Shown: positions 27,081-35,406 of the stretch, piece by piece | Layout of the letters: each line of letters opens with the position of its first letter | How positions within the stretch are numbered: the first letter of the stretch is position 1 | Assembly (NCBI RefSeq): GCF_020037025.1 | Contig: NZ_JAIQLH010000013.1 | Location: 1 to 64,000 of the forward strand | From: Streptomyces huiliensis | GTDB taxonomy: Bacteria > Actinomycetota > Actinomycetes > Streptomycetales > Streptomycetaceae | Length of the DNA: 64,000 nucleotides | Reading direction: 5' to 3' | Notes under the pieces: model-generated | The model's database searches: none | Told to the model about the DNA's origin: nothing | Seen by the model: only the letters and a program-made list of their open reading frames with translations | Translations under genes and position numbers: made by a program

Positions 27081-27167
27081 ATCGTGATCGCTTACGATCG
27101 GCGACAGCCCACGCCACCTGAGGCACCTTCCGGTGTGCGGGCGATGGGCGCCGTTCTATCGTGATCG
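27081..27167. promoter_or_regulatory. Two copies of ATCGTGATCG in the cas3-cse1 gap
   Basis: ATCGTGATCG occurs at 27081-27090 and 27158-27167, 77 bp apart, inside the 162-bp gap between cas3 and cse1. Each is next to an A/T-richer stretch that could serve as a -10 element (TTACGAT, TCTATCGT). This is the likely promoter/operator region of the Cascade operon, separate from that of cas3. Confidence 0.4.
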
Positions 27168-27218
27168 ACCCGCCGTACAGCCCTGCGGGACGGAAGTGAA
27201 CAGGCCACCGGGAGGGTC

Positions 27219-28787
27219 GTGGAACCGCCACGGGCGATGAATCTCTTCGACGAGCCGTGGATCCCCGTGCGTTGGCTCCATGGCCAAGCGGGCCCCGAGT
27301 CCGTGGGCCTCCGGGACATCCTGGGGCGGTGCCAGGACATCGAAGCCTTGGACATTCCGCTCGCCGCCGCCCAGTCGGCGCTCCTTCGGGTGCTGTACGC
27401 GCTCACCGCGCGGGTCACCGGGCTCGACGAGGATCCGGACGGCGACTGGGAGCGCCGGCGCGCCGGCATCCTGGAGGGCCGCGCGCTGCCGCGGGACGGC
27501 ATCGAGGACTACGTCTCCCGGCAGTACGACCGGTTCTTCCTCTTCGACGACGTCACCGGCCGCCCGTGGCTGCAGGACCCGCGTCTGGCGGACGAGTGCA
27601 CCGAGACCAGCGGCGTGAACAAGCTGATCCTGACCCGGCCTTCGGGTAACAACTACTCCTGGTTCGGACACTTCCGTGACAGCACCCCGTACGCGCCCTC
27701 AGCGGACACGGCAGTGCTGTACCTGCTCATGTGGCACTACTACGGCGCTCCCGGCAAGTGCACCGCCCGCGCGCTCCACGGGGAGCGGTTCTCCGAGGCC
27801 AGGCGCGGACCGTTGTCCGGCTCGCTCTCCTACCACCCGGAAGGGGACTCGTTACTGATCACCCTGCTCGCCGGTCTCGTGCGCCCTGGGGTGGAGGTGC
27901 GGCCCGAGGAAGACCTCTGCCCCTGGGAGCGCGACAAGCCGACAGACCCGGCGGGCGCTCCTCCGGTACCGGTCGGCCCCTGCGGCTGGTGGACGGACAC
28001 CTCGCGGCACGCTCTCCTGCTCCAGCCCGACGCTCGCGGGGAGCGCGTCACGGATGCCCACATCACCTGGGCGTACCGTCTCCCCGGAGTCCTCGACGAC
28101 CCGTACCTGATATGGGAACGCAGGCTTGTCAAGAAGCAGCAGGAGGAGGTACGCACCGCCCGGCAGGCCAAGGCGAACCGAGCCCTGTGGAGGGACCTGG
28201 ACGGCCTGCTGCGGCACCGGCCTCCGGAGGCGCAGGGCGAGGAGACCACGGTGGAGCCGCCGAAGGTGTTCGCGACCGCGGCCGAGCTCACCGACCAACT
28301 GCGCGTCCGGGCGCTCGGCTTCGACCAGGACAAGTCCAAGAACATCCAGTTCGTCAGCGGTCTCACTCCCGCGACCGTGGGCCATCTGACCGATCGGCTT
28401 CCCGACACCCAGGTCGCGGTCGGACGACTGCGCAGGCTCGGCGAACGGTACGGGGAGAACCTCACCGAGGCGGTGCGCAAGGCCTGGGCGCTGTACACGA
28501 GGGGTGACCCCAAGCAAGCGGGCAAACTCGTCCCACGGGCCGAGGCCCTGTACTGGCCGGCTGCCGAGCGCGAGTTCTGGGCCCGCTTCGACCGTCTCGA
28601 CCGCACCGGCGAGGACCCCGACGGCGGCTTGGACGTCCGCGCCACGCGCGACGCCTTTCTCCGGCTGGCCCGCGAGGCCTACGCGCGCACGACCGACCCG
28701 CTCACCCGCACCGTCCGCGGCAACCAGGCCGTGCTCGAAGCCCGTGGCTTGCTGTGGATGACGCGCCCTGGGCGCAAGAACAAGTAG
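27219..28787 (+). CDS. cse1: Cascade large subunit Cse1/CasA (Cas8e)
   Basis: A 522-residue large subunit that recognises the PAM and recruits Cas3. The N-terminus MNLFDEPWIPVRWLHG is the family hallmark, followed by the QSALLRVLYALTARV helix and the NKLILTRPSGNNYSWFGH region; the C-terminal four-helix bundle is present (ALYWPAAEREFWARFDRLDR). GTG 27219 with GGGAGG close upstream is used; an ATG at 27237 would remove six residues before the conserved start. Codon 212 is TTA (27852-27854). It opens the Cascade operon, with cse2 54 bp downstream. Confidence 0.93.
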   Translation: MEPPRAMNLFDEPWIPVRWLHGQAGPESVGLRDILGRCQDIEALDIPLAAAQSALLRVLYALTARVTGLDEDPDGDWERRRAGILEGRALPRDGIEDYVSRQYDRFFLFDDVTGRPWLQDPRLADECTETSGVNKLILTRPSGNNYSWFGHFRDSTPYAPSADTAVLYLLMWHYYGAPGKCTARALHGERFSEARRGPLSGSLSYHPEGDSLLITLLAGLVRPGVEVRPEEDLCPWERDKPTDPAGAPPVPVGPCGWWTDTSRHALLLQPDARGERVTDAHITWAYRLPGVLDDPYLIWERRLVKKQQEEVRTARQAKANRALWRDLDGLLRHRPPEAQGEETTVEPPKVFATAAELTDQLRVRALGFDQDKSKNIQFVSGLTPATVGHLTDRLPDTQVAVGRLRRLGERYGENLTEAVRKAWALYTRGDPKQAGKLVPRAEALYWPAAEREFWARFDRLDRTGEDPDGGLDVRATRDAFLRLAREAYARTTDPLTRTVRGNQAVLEARGLLWMTRPGRKNK

Positions 28788-28791
28788 CCGT

Positions 28792-28838
28792 CGTGCCGAC
28801 CGAGACGTGCCGACGAAACGTGCCGACCGAAAGGTGCC
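28792..28838. repeat. Imperfect triplicate CGTGCCGACC repeat before cse2
   Basis: CGTGCCGACCGAGA, CGTGCCGACGAAA and CGTGCCGACCGAAA follow one another in the 53 bp between cse1 and cse2, ending in the AAGGTG ribosome-binding site of cse2. It looks like local slippage duplication of a leader. It is too short and too degenerate to be a CRISPR array. Confidence 0.5.
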
Positions 28839-28840
28839 CC

Positions 28841-29500
28841 ATGGCAGAGGACCGCGATGCAGCCGCACGAGCGCGCCGCGCCGAACACCTGCGTTTCGTG
28901 CGGGAGATCCGGCAGCTGTGTGCCAACAGCCCAGGGGCGCACGCACGCCTGCGCCGTGGTCTGGGCAAGGACGTCAACCAGGCGGACGGAATGCACGAGT
29001 TCATCGCCCACTGGCTTCCCGAGAAACGGAACCGGGAGCGGGACCGTGCCTACTACGCGGTCGCCGCGCTCATTGCCGCCCAGCCCCGGCACGTGGTCCG
29101 CGGCCGGCCGGCGAACGACACGGAAGCGGAGCAGCCGATCGGCGCCTACGGTCCCAGCTTCGGCCGCACCCTCGCCGAGTCCGTCCTCAAATCCCCCGCG
29201 CAGGAGCGTGCGCGTCGGCGCGACAGCGCCCGCAAGCGCCTGGAACTCCTCGTCCGCCAGAGCCCTACTGGGCTGCACCGCTACCTGCCCTCGGCCACCC
29301 GTCTCCTGCGCCAGTGCGAGACCGAACCCGACTGGGCCCAGCTGCTGCAGGATTTGATCCGCTGGCCGTGGAACGCGGCCGACATCGGAAGCCGGTGGCA
29401 GCAGGACTACTTCCGCGCCCTCCACCTGGACGAGTGGAGGAAGCGGGACGAAGCCGACGCCGCCCAGGCCGTGCCCGAGCCTGGATCGTCCGCCGCCTGA
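28841..29500 (+). CDS. cse2: Cascade small subunit Cse2/CasB (Cas11e)
   Basis: A 219-residue helical protein that forms the belly of Cascade. Family landmarks are RAEHLRFVREIRQLCANSPG, the RRGLGKDVNQ turn and WAQLLQDLIRWPWN near the C-terminus. The ATG at 28841 has AAGGTG at the right distance; the frame is open upstream into cse1 but that would add 29 unrelated residues. cas7 starts 36 bp downstream with its own ribosome-binding site. Confidence 0.9.
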   Translation: MAEDRDAAARARRAEHLRFVREIRQLCANSPGAHARLRRGLGKDVNQADGMHEFIAHWLPEKRNRERDRAYYAVAALIAAQPRHVVRGRPANDTEAEQPIGAYGPSFGRTLAESVLKSPAQERARRRDSARKRLELLVRQSPTGLHRYLPSATRLLRQCETEPDWAQLLQDLIRWPWNAADIGSRWQQDYFRALHLDEWRKRDEADAAQAVPEPGSSAA

Positions 29501-29536
29501 CCGCCACCCAGCACACCCTTCCAGAAGGAGCCTTTC

Positions 29537-30730
29537 GTGCCGACCGCGCACCTGCCCGCGAGCTTTGTGGACGTACACGTTCTGCAGAGCGTCCCCGTGT
29601 CCACGCTGAACCGCGACGATCTCAACGCCGTCAAGATGGTCGATTACGGCGGGGTGCGGCGTACCCGCGTCAGCAGCCAGTCGTGGAAGCGGGCATTGCG
29701 CCAGGAATTCGAGAAGGAGATCGGCCAGTTCGCCACCCGCACCCGGCGGATCGGGAAGGCCGTCGCCGACGTCCTCAGGGAGAAGCACGGCTGGGATCAC
29801 CAGGAGGCACGTCTGGCCGGCGCCCATGTCGTGGCGGCCTCTGGCATCAAGTTCGGCATCGAAGGGAAGCCGGACCAGGAGGATTACGAGGCCATCACCA
29901 ACGGGCTCGTGTACCTGTCCTCCGAATCGATCGAGGAACTCGCCGATCTCGCCGCCGGGCACCGCGACGAGATCAGGAAAAAGAAGATCGAAAAGACGAA
30001 CGACAAGTCGCGGCTCCCCACGGCCGACGTCCAAGAGATCATCCGTCGAGGCAACGCGGTCATCCACACGTTCGGCCGCATGCTCGCCGAAGTCGACGGC
30101 GCGGACGTCGATGGCGCAGTCCAGGTCGCGCACGCGTTCACCACCCACCGCAGCGACGTCCAGGTCGACTACTTCACCGCCGTCGACGACCTGACCGCCG
30201 CATGGGGCGAGACCGGCAGCGGCCACCTCAGCGAGGCCGAGTTCTCCGCCGGCACCTTCTACCGCTTCGCCACCATCGACCTGCGCGAACTCGTCACCAA
30301 CATGGGCAAGGTGCATTCCTCCGGAGGGCCCCGCGACGTCTCCGAGGACGCCCGCAACATCGCCCGGGCCTTCCTCTCCTCCTTCATCCGCTCCCTGCCA
30401 CAGGCCAAGAAGAACTCCACGGCTCCGCACACCGCACCGGACCTCGTCCACATCAGCGTCCGCGGCGACCGCCCGCTGTCCTTTGCCGCCGCCTTCGAGA
30501 CCCCCGTGCGCTCCGGGCAGGGCGGCGGGCACGGCACCGCGTCCCGCGCCCAACTCGTCGAGTATGCGCGCACCGCCACCACGCTCATGGGCAGCGACCG
30601 CATCCTCGCCGCTCACTGGGCCGGCACCGGCCAGGACGTCGAAGGACTGGGTACCCGCGTCGACACCTTCGACGCACTGGTCGCGGCCGGCGTCGAGGCC
30701 GCCTTCGCCCCACTGGAGGGCGGCGCGTGA
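29537..30730 (+). CDS. cas7: Cascade backbone subunit Cas7e/CasC
   Basis: A 397-residue backbone protein that holds the crRNA spacer. The start FVDVHVLQSVPVSTLNRDDL with VDYGGVRRTRVSSQSWKRAL is diagnostic for type I-E Cas7, and FSAGTFYRFATIDLRELVTN is the conserved palm region. The start is GTG with AGAAGGAG upstream. The stop overlaps the GTG of cas5 (GTGA at 30727-30730). Nothing in the sequence suggests inactivation. Confidence 0.95.
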   Translation: MPTAHLPASFVDVHVLQSVPVSTLNRDDLNAVKMVDYGGVRRTRVSSQSWKRALRQEFEKEIGQFATRTRRIGKAVADVLREKHGWDHQEARLAGAHVVAASGIKFGIEGKPDQEDYEAITNGLVYLSSESIEELADLAAGHRDEIRKKKIEKTNDKSRLPTADVQEIIRRGNAVIHTFGRMLAEVDGADVDGAVQVAHAFTTHRSDVQVDYFTAVDDLTAAWGETGSGHLSEAEFSAGTFYRFATIDLRELVTNMGKVHSSGGPRDVSEDARNIARAFLSSFIRSLPQAKKNSTAPHTAPDLVHISVRGDRPLSFAAAFETPVRSGQGGGHGTASRAQLVEYARTATTLMGSDRILAAHWAGTGQDVEGLGTRVDTFDALVAAGVEAAFAPLEGGA

Positions 30731-31560
30731 CCGCACCACAGCCGCCACGGGAGCCCGGGCTGCTGTTGCGTCTCGCCGCGCCGCTGCAATCCTGGGGAGA
30801 GCGCAGCCACTTCACCGACGAGCGCGACACCGCCGCCTTCCCCACCAAGTCCGGTGTCCTCGGCCTGCTCTCCTGCGCGCTCGGCCGGCACCGTGGGCAG
30901 GACATCGACGACCTGCGCCGACTGAGACTCACCGTGCGCGTCGACCGCCCCGGCTACGTGCTGCGGGACCTGCACACCGTCGGCGGCGGCCTGGACCCGA
31001 AGGACACCGTCCGAACGGCCAAGGGCGGCACCCGTGGCCTGAACAAGTCCACCGTCTACGGCCACCGTCTCTACCTTGCCGACGCCGCGTTCGTCTGTGC
31101 GCTCACCTGCCAGGAACAGGCGGTCCTCGACCGCTGCGCCGACGCGCTGACCGCTCCGCGCTGGCCCCTGTACCTGGGCCGCCGCGGCTGCCCACCCGAG
31201 GGCCCCGTCCTGCTCGACCACAGCCGCGACGCCCTCGCCGGCCTCCTCCGGCTCCCGCTGCCCGCACAGGCTCCGGCCCCCGCGGTGACGCTGCTCGCCG
31301 ACCGCCCTCTCGGCTGGCTCCCGCGCCATCCCGAAGATCCTGACGACGGCACGCGCCCCAGCTCCGAGGTCCAGGACGAACCGGTCGACACTGCCTCGCA
31401 CCGGCGCACCTTCCGCACCCGCCGGCTATACCGAGGCTGCTGGCATCCACCCGAGCACCTGTACACCGGCGCACTCGGCACCGGCTACCTGAAAGTTCTC
31501 GCCGCGCATCTGCGTGCCACCACCGTGAACTCGCCCGATGGCCCGGAGACCACCGTATGA
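30727..31560 (+). CDS. cas5: Cascade subunit Cas5e/CasD
   Basis: A 277-residue protein that caps the 5' handle of the crRNA. It begins with the family motif LLLRLAAPLQSWGERSHF, followed by RDTAAFPTKSGVLGLLSCAL and the thumb-like VGGGLDPKDTVRTAKGG, and ends with the RRTFRTRRLYRG region. The GTG overlaps the cas7 stop by 4 bp and its own stop overlaps the cas6e ATG, so cas7-cas5-cas6e are translationally coupled. Confidence 0.94.
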   Translation: MTAPQPPREPGLLLRLAAPLQSWGERSHFTDERDTAAFPTKSGVLGLLSCALGRHRGQDIDDLRRLRLTVRVDRPGYVLRDLHTVGGGLDPKDTVRTAKGGTRGLNKSTVYGHRLYLADAAFVCALTCQEQAVLDRCADALTAPRWPLYLGRRGCPPEGPVLLDHSRDALAGLLRLPLPAQAPAPAVTLLADRPLGWLPRHPEDPDDGTRPSSEVQDEPVDTASHRRTFRTRRLYRGCWHPPEHLYTGALGTGYLKVLAAHLRATTVNSPDGPETTV

Positions 31561-32225
31561 CCACCTGGCTCACCCGCCTGACCCTAGACGCTTCCCGGAT
31601 CGACGTACGCGAGGAACTCCGCAACGCCGTCGCCATGCACCGGCGCGTGATGTCCCTCTTCCCCGACCTCTCCGAACTCGAAAGCGCACGCCAACACTTC
31701 GGTGTGCTGCACCGGGTCGAGCAGGAAGGGCGACGCGCCGTACTCATGGTCCAGAGCAGCGGGGAGGCCGCTCCCGAGCGGTTGCCGGACGGGTACGCGG
31801 TCGACTCGGCCTCCCGCGACATCCAGCCGCTCCTGGACGCCCTGGCCCACGGCCGCCGCCTGTCCTACCGCTGCGACGCCAACCCCGTCCGCCGCCCCAG
31901 CAGCACGACGCGGGAGGTGTACAGGAACCTTCCTTCCGTCGTCGCCCTCCACGGCCGCCACGCCGACGACTGGTGGTACCGCCGGGCGGGCCTCGCCGGC
32001 CTCAAGATCTACACCCATCTCTCCCACCCCTTGGACGCCGCTGTCGGCCGCCGTGGCAAGGGCCGTGACGCCCAGAAGGTGCGCCACCACCGGGTCCGCT
32101 TCGAAGGCACCGCTGAAATCGTCGACCCCGACGCGCTGCGAGCGGCGATGACCGGTGGCATCGGGCGGGGGCGGGCGTACGGCTGCGGGCTGCTGACGAT
32201 CGCTCCCCTACGGGCGGGGGAGTAG
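31557..32225 (+). CDS. cas6e: crRNA-processing endoribonuclease Cas6e/CasE
   Basis: A 222-residue protein that cuts pre-crRNA at the repeat hairpin and stays bound to the 3' handle. The N-terminal helix carries the expected catalytic His in [14 protein letters not shown] (H28), and the C-terminal Gly-rich loop [18 protein letters not shown] is intact. Start and stop are well defined by the ATGA overlap with cas5. In most type I-E loci cas1, cas2 and an array follow; here the next 250 bp contain no gene and no repeats, and then a truncated thioredoxin-domain gene begins. Confidence 0.94.
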   Translation: MTTWLTRLTLDASRIDVREELRNAVAMHRRVMSLFPDLSELESARQHFGVLHRVEQEGRRAVLMVQSSGEAAPERLPDGYAVDSASRDIQPLLDALAHGRRLSYRCDANPVRRPSSTTREVYRNLPSVVALHGRHADDWWYRRAGLAGLKIYTHLSHPLDAAVGRRGKGRDAQKVRHHRVRFEGTAEIVDPDALRAAMTGGIGRGRAYGCGLLTIAPLRAGE

Positions 32226-32475
32226 GCACCAGCGGCTCCCCTTCCCCGGTGATCCGACCCCTGGGGCCTGTGGCGAAACGTCCCGCCCGCCCCGTGGCGC
32301 CCGGCACACACGATCGCGGCGCTGTCGTCCCCCGCCCCGGAACGACCGGTACCCGGACGCGCCTCCGCCTTGCGACCGCACGCACTTGGGCGGACTCGAC
32401 CCGTCCTTCGCCACGGGCAGCGGGCCCAGCCCTGCGAGACGCGCTGGAGGATCGGGATCGTGCGACGATGTCGGT

Positions 32476-32637
32476 ATGGATCGCCTGGCCGATGCCCAGT
32501 CGCCGGATTTGCTCCAGCACGCCCGGAACCCTGTCGACCGGTGGCCGTGGGCGCCGGAGGCATTCGAGGAGGCAGAGCGGCGCGGCGCCCCTGTGCTCCT
32601 GTCGGTCGGTTACTCCTCGTGCCACTGGTGCCAGTGA
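32476..32637 (+). pseudogene. Left copy of the 5' end of a DUF255 thioredoxin-domain gene
   Basis: A 53-codon fragment beginning [20 protein letters not shown] and ending [15 protein letters not shown]. It is the N-terminus of the DUF255 (thioredoxin-like, spermatogenesis-associated-20-like) family and is homologous to the right copy at 35407, but differs at about a quarter of residues. Homology also covers about 18 bp upstream (GATCGTGCGACGAT). The coding match stops after SCHWC, at the edge of a 12-bp repeat shared with the right copy. This is probably the remains of the original or a displaced 5' end. Confidence 0.85.
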
Positions 32638-32766
32638 ACCCGTCAATCGAGTGCTCGAGACACTCACCTCGATCAAGAGCACAGGGCTGTCGTATTTAGA
32701 AGGCGGTGGCCGACTGGCGGTGGGTACGACTGCTCGTGCTGGAGGTCCATCGCTACTTCGGGTGGT

Positions 32767-34707
32767 TCAGAGTGCCTTCACCCCGAGGTCGGCGAAGAGC
32801 TTTCTGGTGGCAGGGTCGACAGAGTAGAGCACCGTACCGCGAATGGAACGGGTCATCAGCACACCATAGGCATTCCGCAACGACCGTGTGAGCTCAAAGT
32901 CTTCAGCGATGCGTGAGGCTTTGCTCTTCACGTGCTCGCGGTGGGCAACCCAGGCCCCGTCTTCCCAAGTGAGGTCAGGGCCCATGATCACGCCACCCCA
33001 TTCGTACTCGAGCCCTTGGGCGGTGTGCACGCACCCGATCTGCCCGAAGCCTCCGGGATCGGTCGCCCAGAACTTCCGTCTGGGCACTCCCTGAGTGCTG
33101 TGCTGGTCACCGGCATTCCAAGGACGTGCCCAGTCGGGGTCGGGATTGACGTCAGGGTAGGTGCCAGTGTCGTCGGTCCAGTCCCAGCACATGCCGGCGC
33201 TTATCCGGGCGCTCGCACCCGCTGGGTCCCTGCTTAGGAGGTAAGACTCCATCTCAGCGGCGCTCTCGGCATAGTAGAGCTCGAAAGGTTCGGGTTCGGC
33301 GGCGTCATCGGGGCGCCACATGATTGGGTCCCCGGCCATGAGGCGGCGGACCCAGGTGTCGTACGTCGAACTGCCGACGTTGCGCAGCACCCGGTCCAAG
33401 ACGATCGGCACAATCTCCACGCCGAGGCTCTGGATCTCGGACTTGAGCCGCTCCGGCGACCATACCTCCTCTGAGAAAAGGCGTTGATCGCCGTCGATGA
33501 AGAAGACCGGCACGCGAGCGCGGGTGACGACAGTCGCCACCGTGCTCGGTCCTGTGGGCCGCATGCTGAAGGAGCCGGTCATGGGCCGCTCACTGAGGCG
33601 GTGGGCCTCGTCGCAGACGACCAAGTCCAGTTCGTCAGGCCCGAGCTTGTCGGCGACCCGCTTCAGCGTCATGAATGCCTTCTGGTGCCCCTTGGCTGCT
33701 CGCTTGAAGGTGTCACGCGAGGCGATGCCGCCAGATACGAAGCCGGCCGAGTAACCCGCTTGCAGCGCCTCTCCCAGAGCCGTTAGCGCGACGAGCGACT
33801 TGCCACTGCCTGCGCGTCCCTCGATGACGAAGACCTTCTTCACTCCCGAAGTCCCAACGGCCGCAGTGGCGTCGGCGATCTCCCGAACAGCCCGCAGTTG
33901 CCGCTCGATGAGGCTGAACCGGGTGTGCCCGTTGACGATCGCCCCGACGTCCTCGGCGAGAAGGGAGCTCGTGCGCCGACGCTCGAGCAGCTCCTGTGCG
34001 GCCTCCGCGCCGGAAGCCGTGCTGAAGTTCGCCACCAGGAACTTCTCCAAGGCCAATGGCTGCCGTGCTGTGAAAGTAGGGATCCCGGGGCGAGGGGACA
34101 CCTGGCTGATCCATTGGTAGTCAGGGTGCATGAGGTTGTGCAGATAGGCCGCGCCAACCAGATTGACATATCGGTCGTCGAACATGCTGTGGTGCCTGCG
34201 CAGATCGTCCATGTTGGCGCTGACCTGGACGGCTGGGTGCTTGACATGCTTCTCGTAGGCTGAGAACGGCGCGTAGACCAGATCCCGGGCGCATGCCTGG
34301 CAGAGCATGTTGTCTCCTCGCGCCTTGCAGGACGCGCAGAGCCCAGCCGACTTCGACGCCGTCGGACGCTCGATGCTGCTCCATTGCTTGAGTTCGATGA
34401 CCGCGTAACTGAGCCGTCCCGACGGGTGCTGTCCTGCGAGGACTACGTCGATGTGGTTCATCGCCCCGTCGGCAAGGTACTCAATGAACATGCGCACCTG
34501 GCTGAGGCCGAGGTTGTCAAGTATGGTCGCCAGTTCGTAGACGCTTTCACGCCAAGCTTTGACCTCCGAGGGCTTTGGCTTCTTGTCTTTTGGGTGCGTT
34601 GCGGTGTAACACTCACTGATCTTCCGGACCAGTTGGTGACGGTCCCGTACCAGGCGCTGTACGGGCCAGAATGCCTCCATTGGCTTCCAGCCGCCCCCGA
34701 CCGCCAT
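32767..34707 (-). CDS. Predicted nuclease-Zn-ribbon-SLFN group 3 (DUF2075-type) helicase
   Basis: A 646-residue protein. The N-terminal domain has a PD-(D/E)xK-like pattern: D87 in NHIDVVLAG and E105-x-K107 in YAVIELKQW. It is followed by a four-cysteine zinc element (C124, C127, C136, C139; CASCKARGDNMLCQACA). The C-terminal half is a superfamily 1 helicase of the Schlafen-g3/DUF2075 kind: Walker A EGRAGSGKS (296-304), DEAHR (366-370), and the late motifs HTAQGLEYEWGGVIMGPDL and RNAYGVLMTRSIRGTVLYS. TAGGAG lies 9 bases before the ATG. Such nuclease-helicase fusions are frequent in defence islands; a DNA- or RNA-targeting immunity role is inferred. GC content is lower than in its neighbours, indicating transfer. 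Confidence 0.8.
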   Translation of the reverse strand: MAVGGGWKPMEAFWPVQRLVRDRHQLVRKISECYTATHPKDKKPKPSEVKAWRESVYELATILDNLGLSQVRMFIEYLADGAMNHIDVVLAGQHPSGRLSYAVIELKQWSSIERPTASKSAGLCASCKARGDNMLCQACARDLVYAPFSAYEKHVKHPAVQVSANMDDLRRHHSMFDDRYVNLVGAAYLHNLMHPDYQWISQVSPRPGIPTFTARQPLALEKFLVANFSTASGAEAAQELLERRRTSSLLAEDVGAIVNGHTRFSLIERQLRAVREIADATAAVGTSGVKKVFVIEGRAGSGKSLVALTALGEALQAGYSAGFVSGGIASRDTFKRAAKGHQKAFMTLKRVADKLGPDELDLVVCDEAHRLSERPMTGSFSMRPTGPSTVATVVTRARVPVFFIDGDQRLFSEEVWSPERLKSEIQSLGVEIVPIVLDRVLRNVGSSTYDTWVRRLMAGDPIMWRPDDAAEPEPFELYYAESAAEMESYLLSRDPAGASARISAGMCWDWTDDTGTYPDVNPDPDWARPWNAGDQHSTQGVPRRKFWATDPGGFGQIGCVHTAQGLEYEWGGVIMGPDLTWEDGAWVAHREHVKSKASRIAEDFELTRSLRNAYGVLMTRSIRGTVLYSVDPATRKLFADLGVKAL

Positions 34708-34833
34708 AGTGTCTGTCTCCTAAGTAGCGAGCCAACGCTCTTGCGAGCCAAGTCACTGGAACCTAGCAGAACCGATTCTGCACCCAGCTTGCGCGCCATT
34801 GACCGGCGGTCGCTGTTGGACCGGTGCCGGTAG

Positions 34834-35317
34834 ATGTCAACCTCGGCTGTCCGGGAGCAGCACCGGCGGGCACTGGACTTCACGGTGCTGGATGACGCGG
34901 CGGCCACCCAGGACACCGTCACCCAGCTCATCACCGCCCTCCGTGCGGTGATCCGCGAGGTCGCCGGCGCCGCCGATGGCGAAAACCTGCTGCATGGGTA
35001 ACGACTATGGTGATTCGGGCAAACCCCGCGTTGCCTGGAACGACGAACAGGCCAGGGCCGACCTCTTCGATGCCCTGGCCACCGACTCGCTCAGACTGTT
35101 GGGCCACCTCCCTGACCAGGACCTGGACGAGAAGGCCGCGAACGCGGTCGGCATCCTGGCCCTGGTCACCGGACAGGACTTCGAACCGGCCGATGACTCC
35201 GACGGCCGTGACGGACGCAGGCGCATCACCCGGGGCACCGCCCGCGACCGGTTGATCTCCACCACCGATCCTGACTCCCGGCACGATCCGCCGCCGCCGG
35301 CGGTCCTGGGCGCATAA
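34834..35317 (+). pseudogene. Relic of an IS1182-type transposase
   Basis: Two frames read as internal parts of a Streptomyces IS1182-family transposase. Bases 34834-35001 encode REQHRRALDFTVLDDAATQD and VTQLITALRAVIREV. After a frame break, 35003-35317 encode DYGDSGKPRVAWNDEQARAD, LLGHLPDQDLDEKAANAVGI and then GQDFEPADDSDGRDGRR, ending near STTDPDSRH. The N-terminus, the rest of the catalytic domain and terminal inverted repeats are absent, so it cannot move. The assignment rests on memory of the family text and not on a search. Confidence 0.65.
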
Positions 35318-35406
35318 AGCTCCGGAGTGGACGGCAAGAAACGGATCTCTGGGCGGGAACCGCTCGTTGCCGGGCCTGACGGCCCGGATCGTGCGACGAT
35401 ACCGGC

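Noticed and set aside
28792..28838. CGTGCCGACC repeats as a mini CRISPR array
   Set aside because: Units are about 14-15 bp, directly adjacent without spacers, and degenerate; they look like slippage in the cse2 leader.
32226..32475. Place where a CRISPR array or cas1-cas2 would be expected
   Set aside because: Read for 28-29 bp direct repeats and hairpin repeats of the CCCCGC...GCGGGG type; none were found, and no reading frame resembles Cas1 or Cas2.
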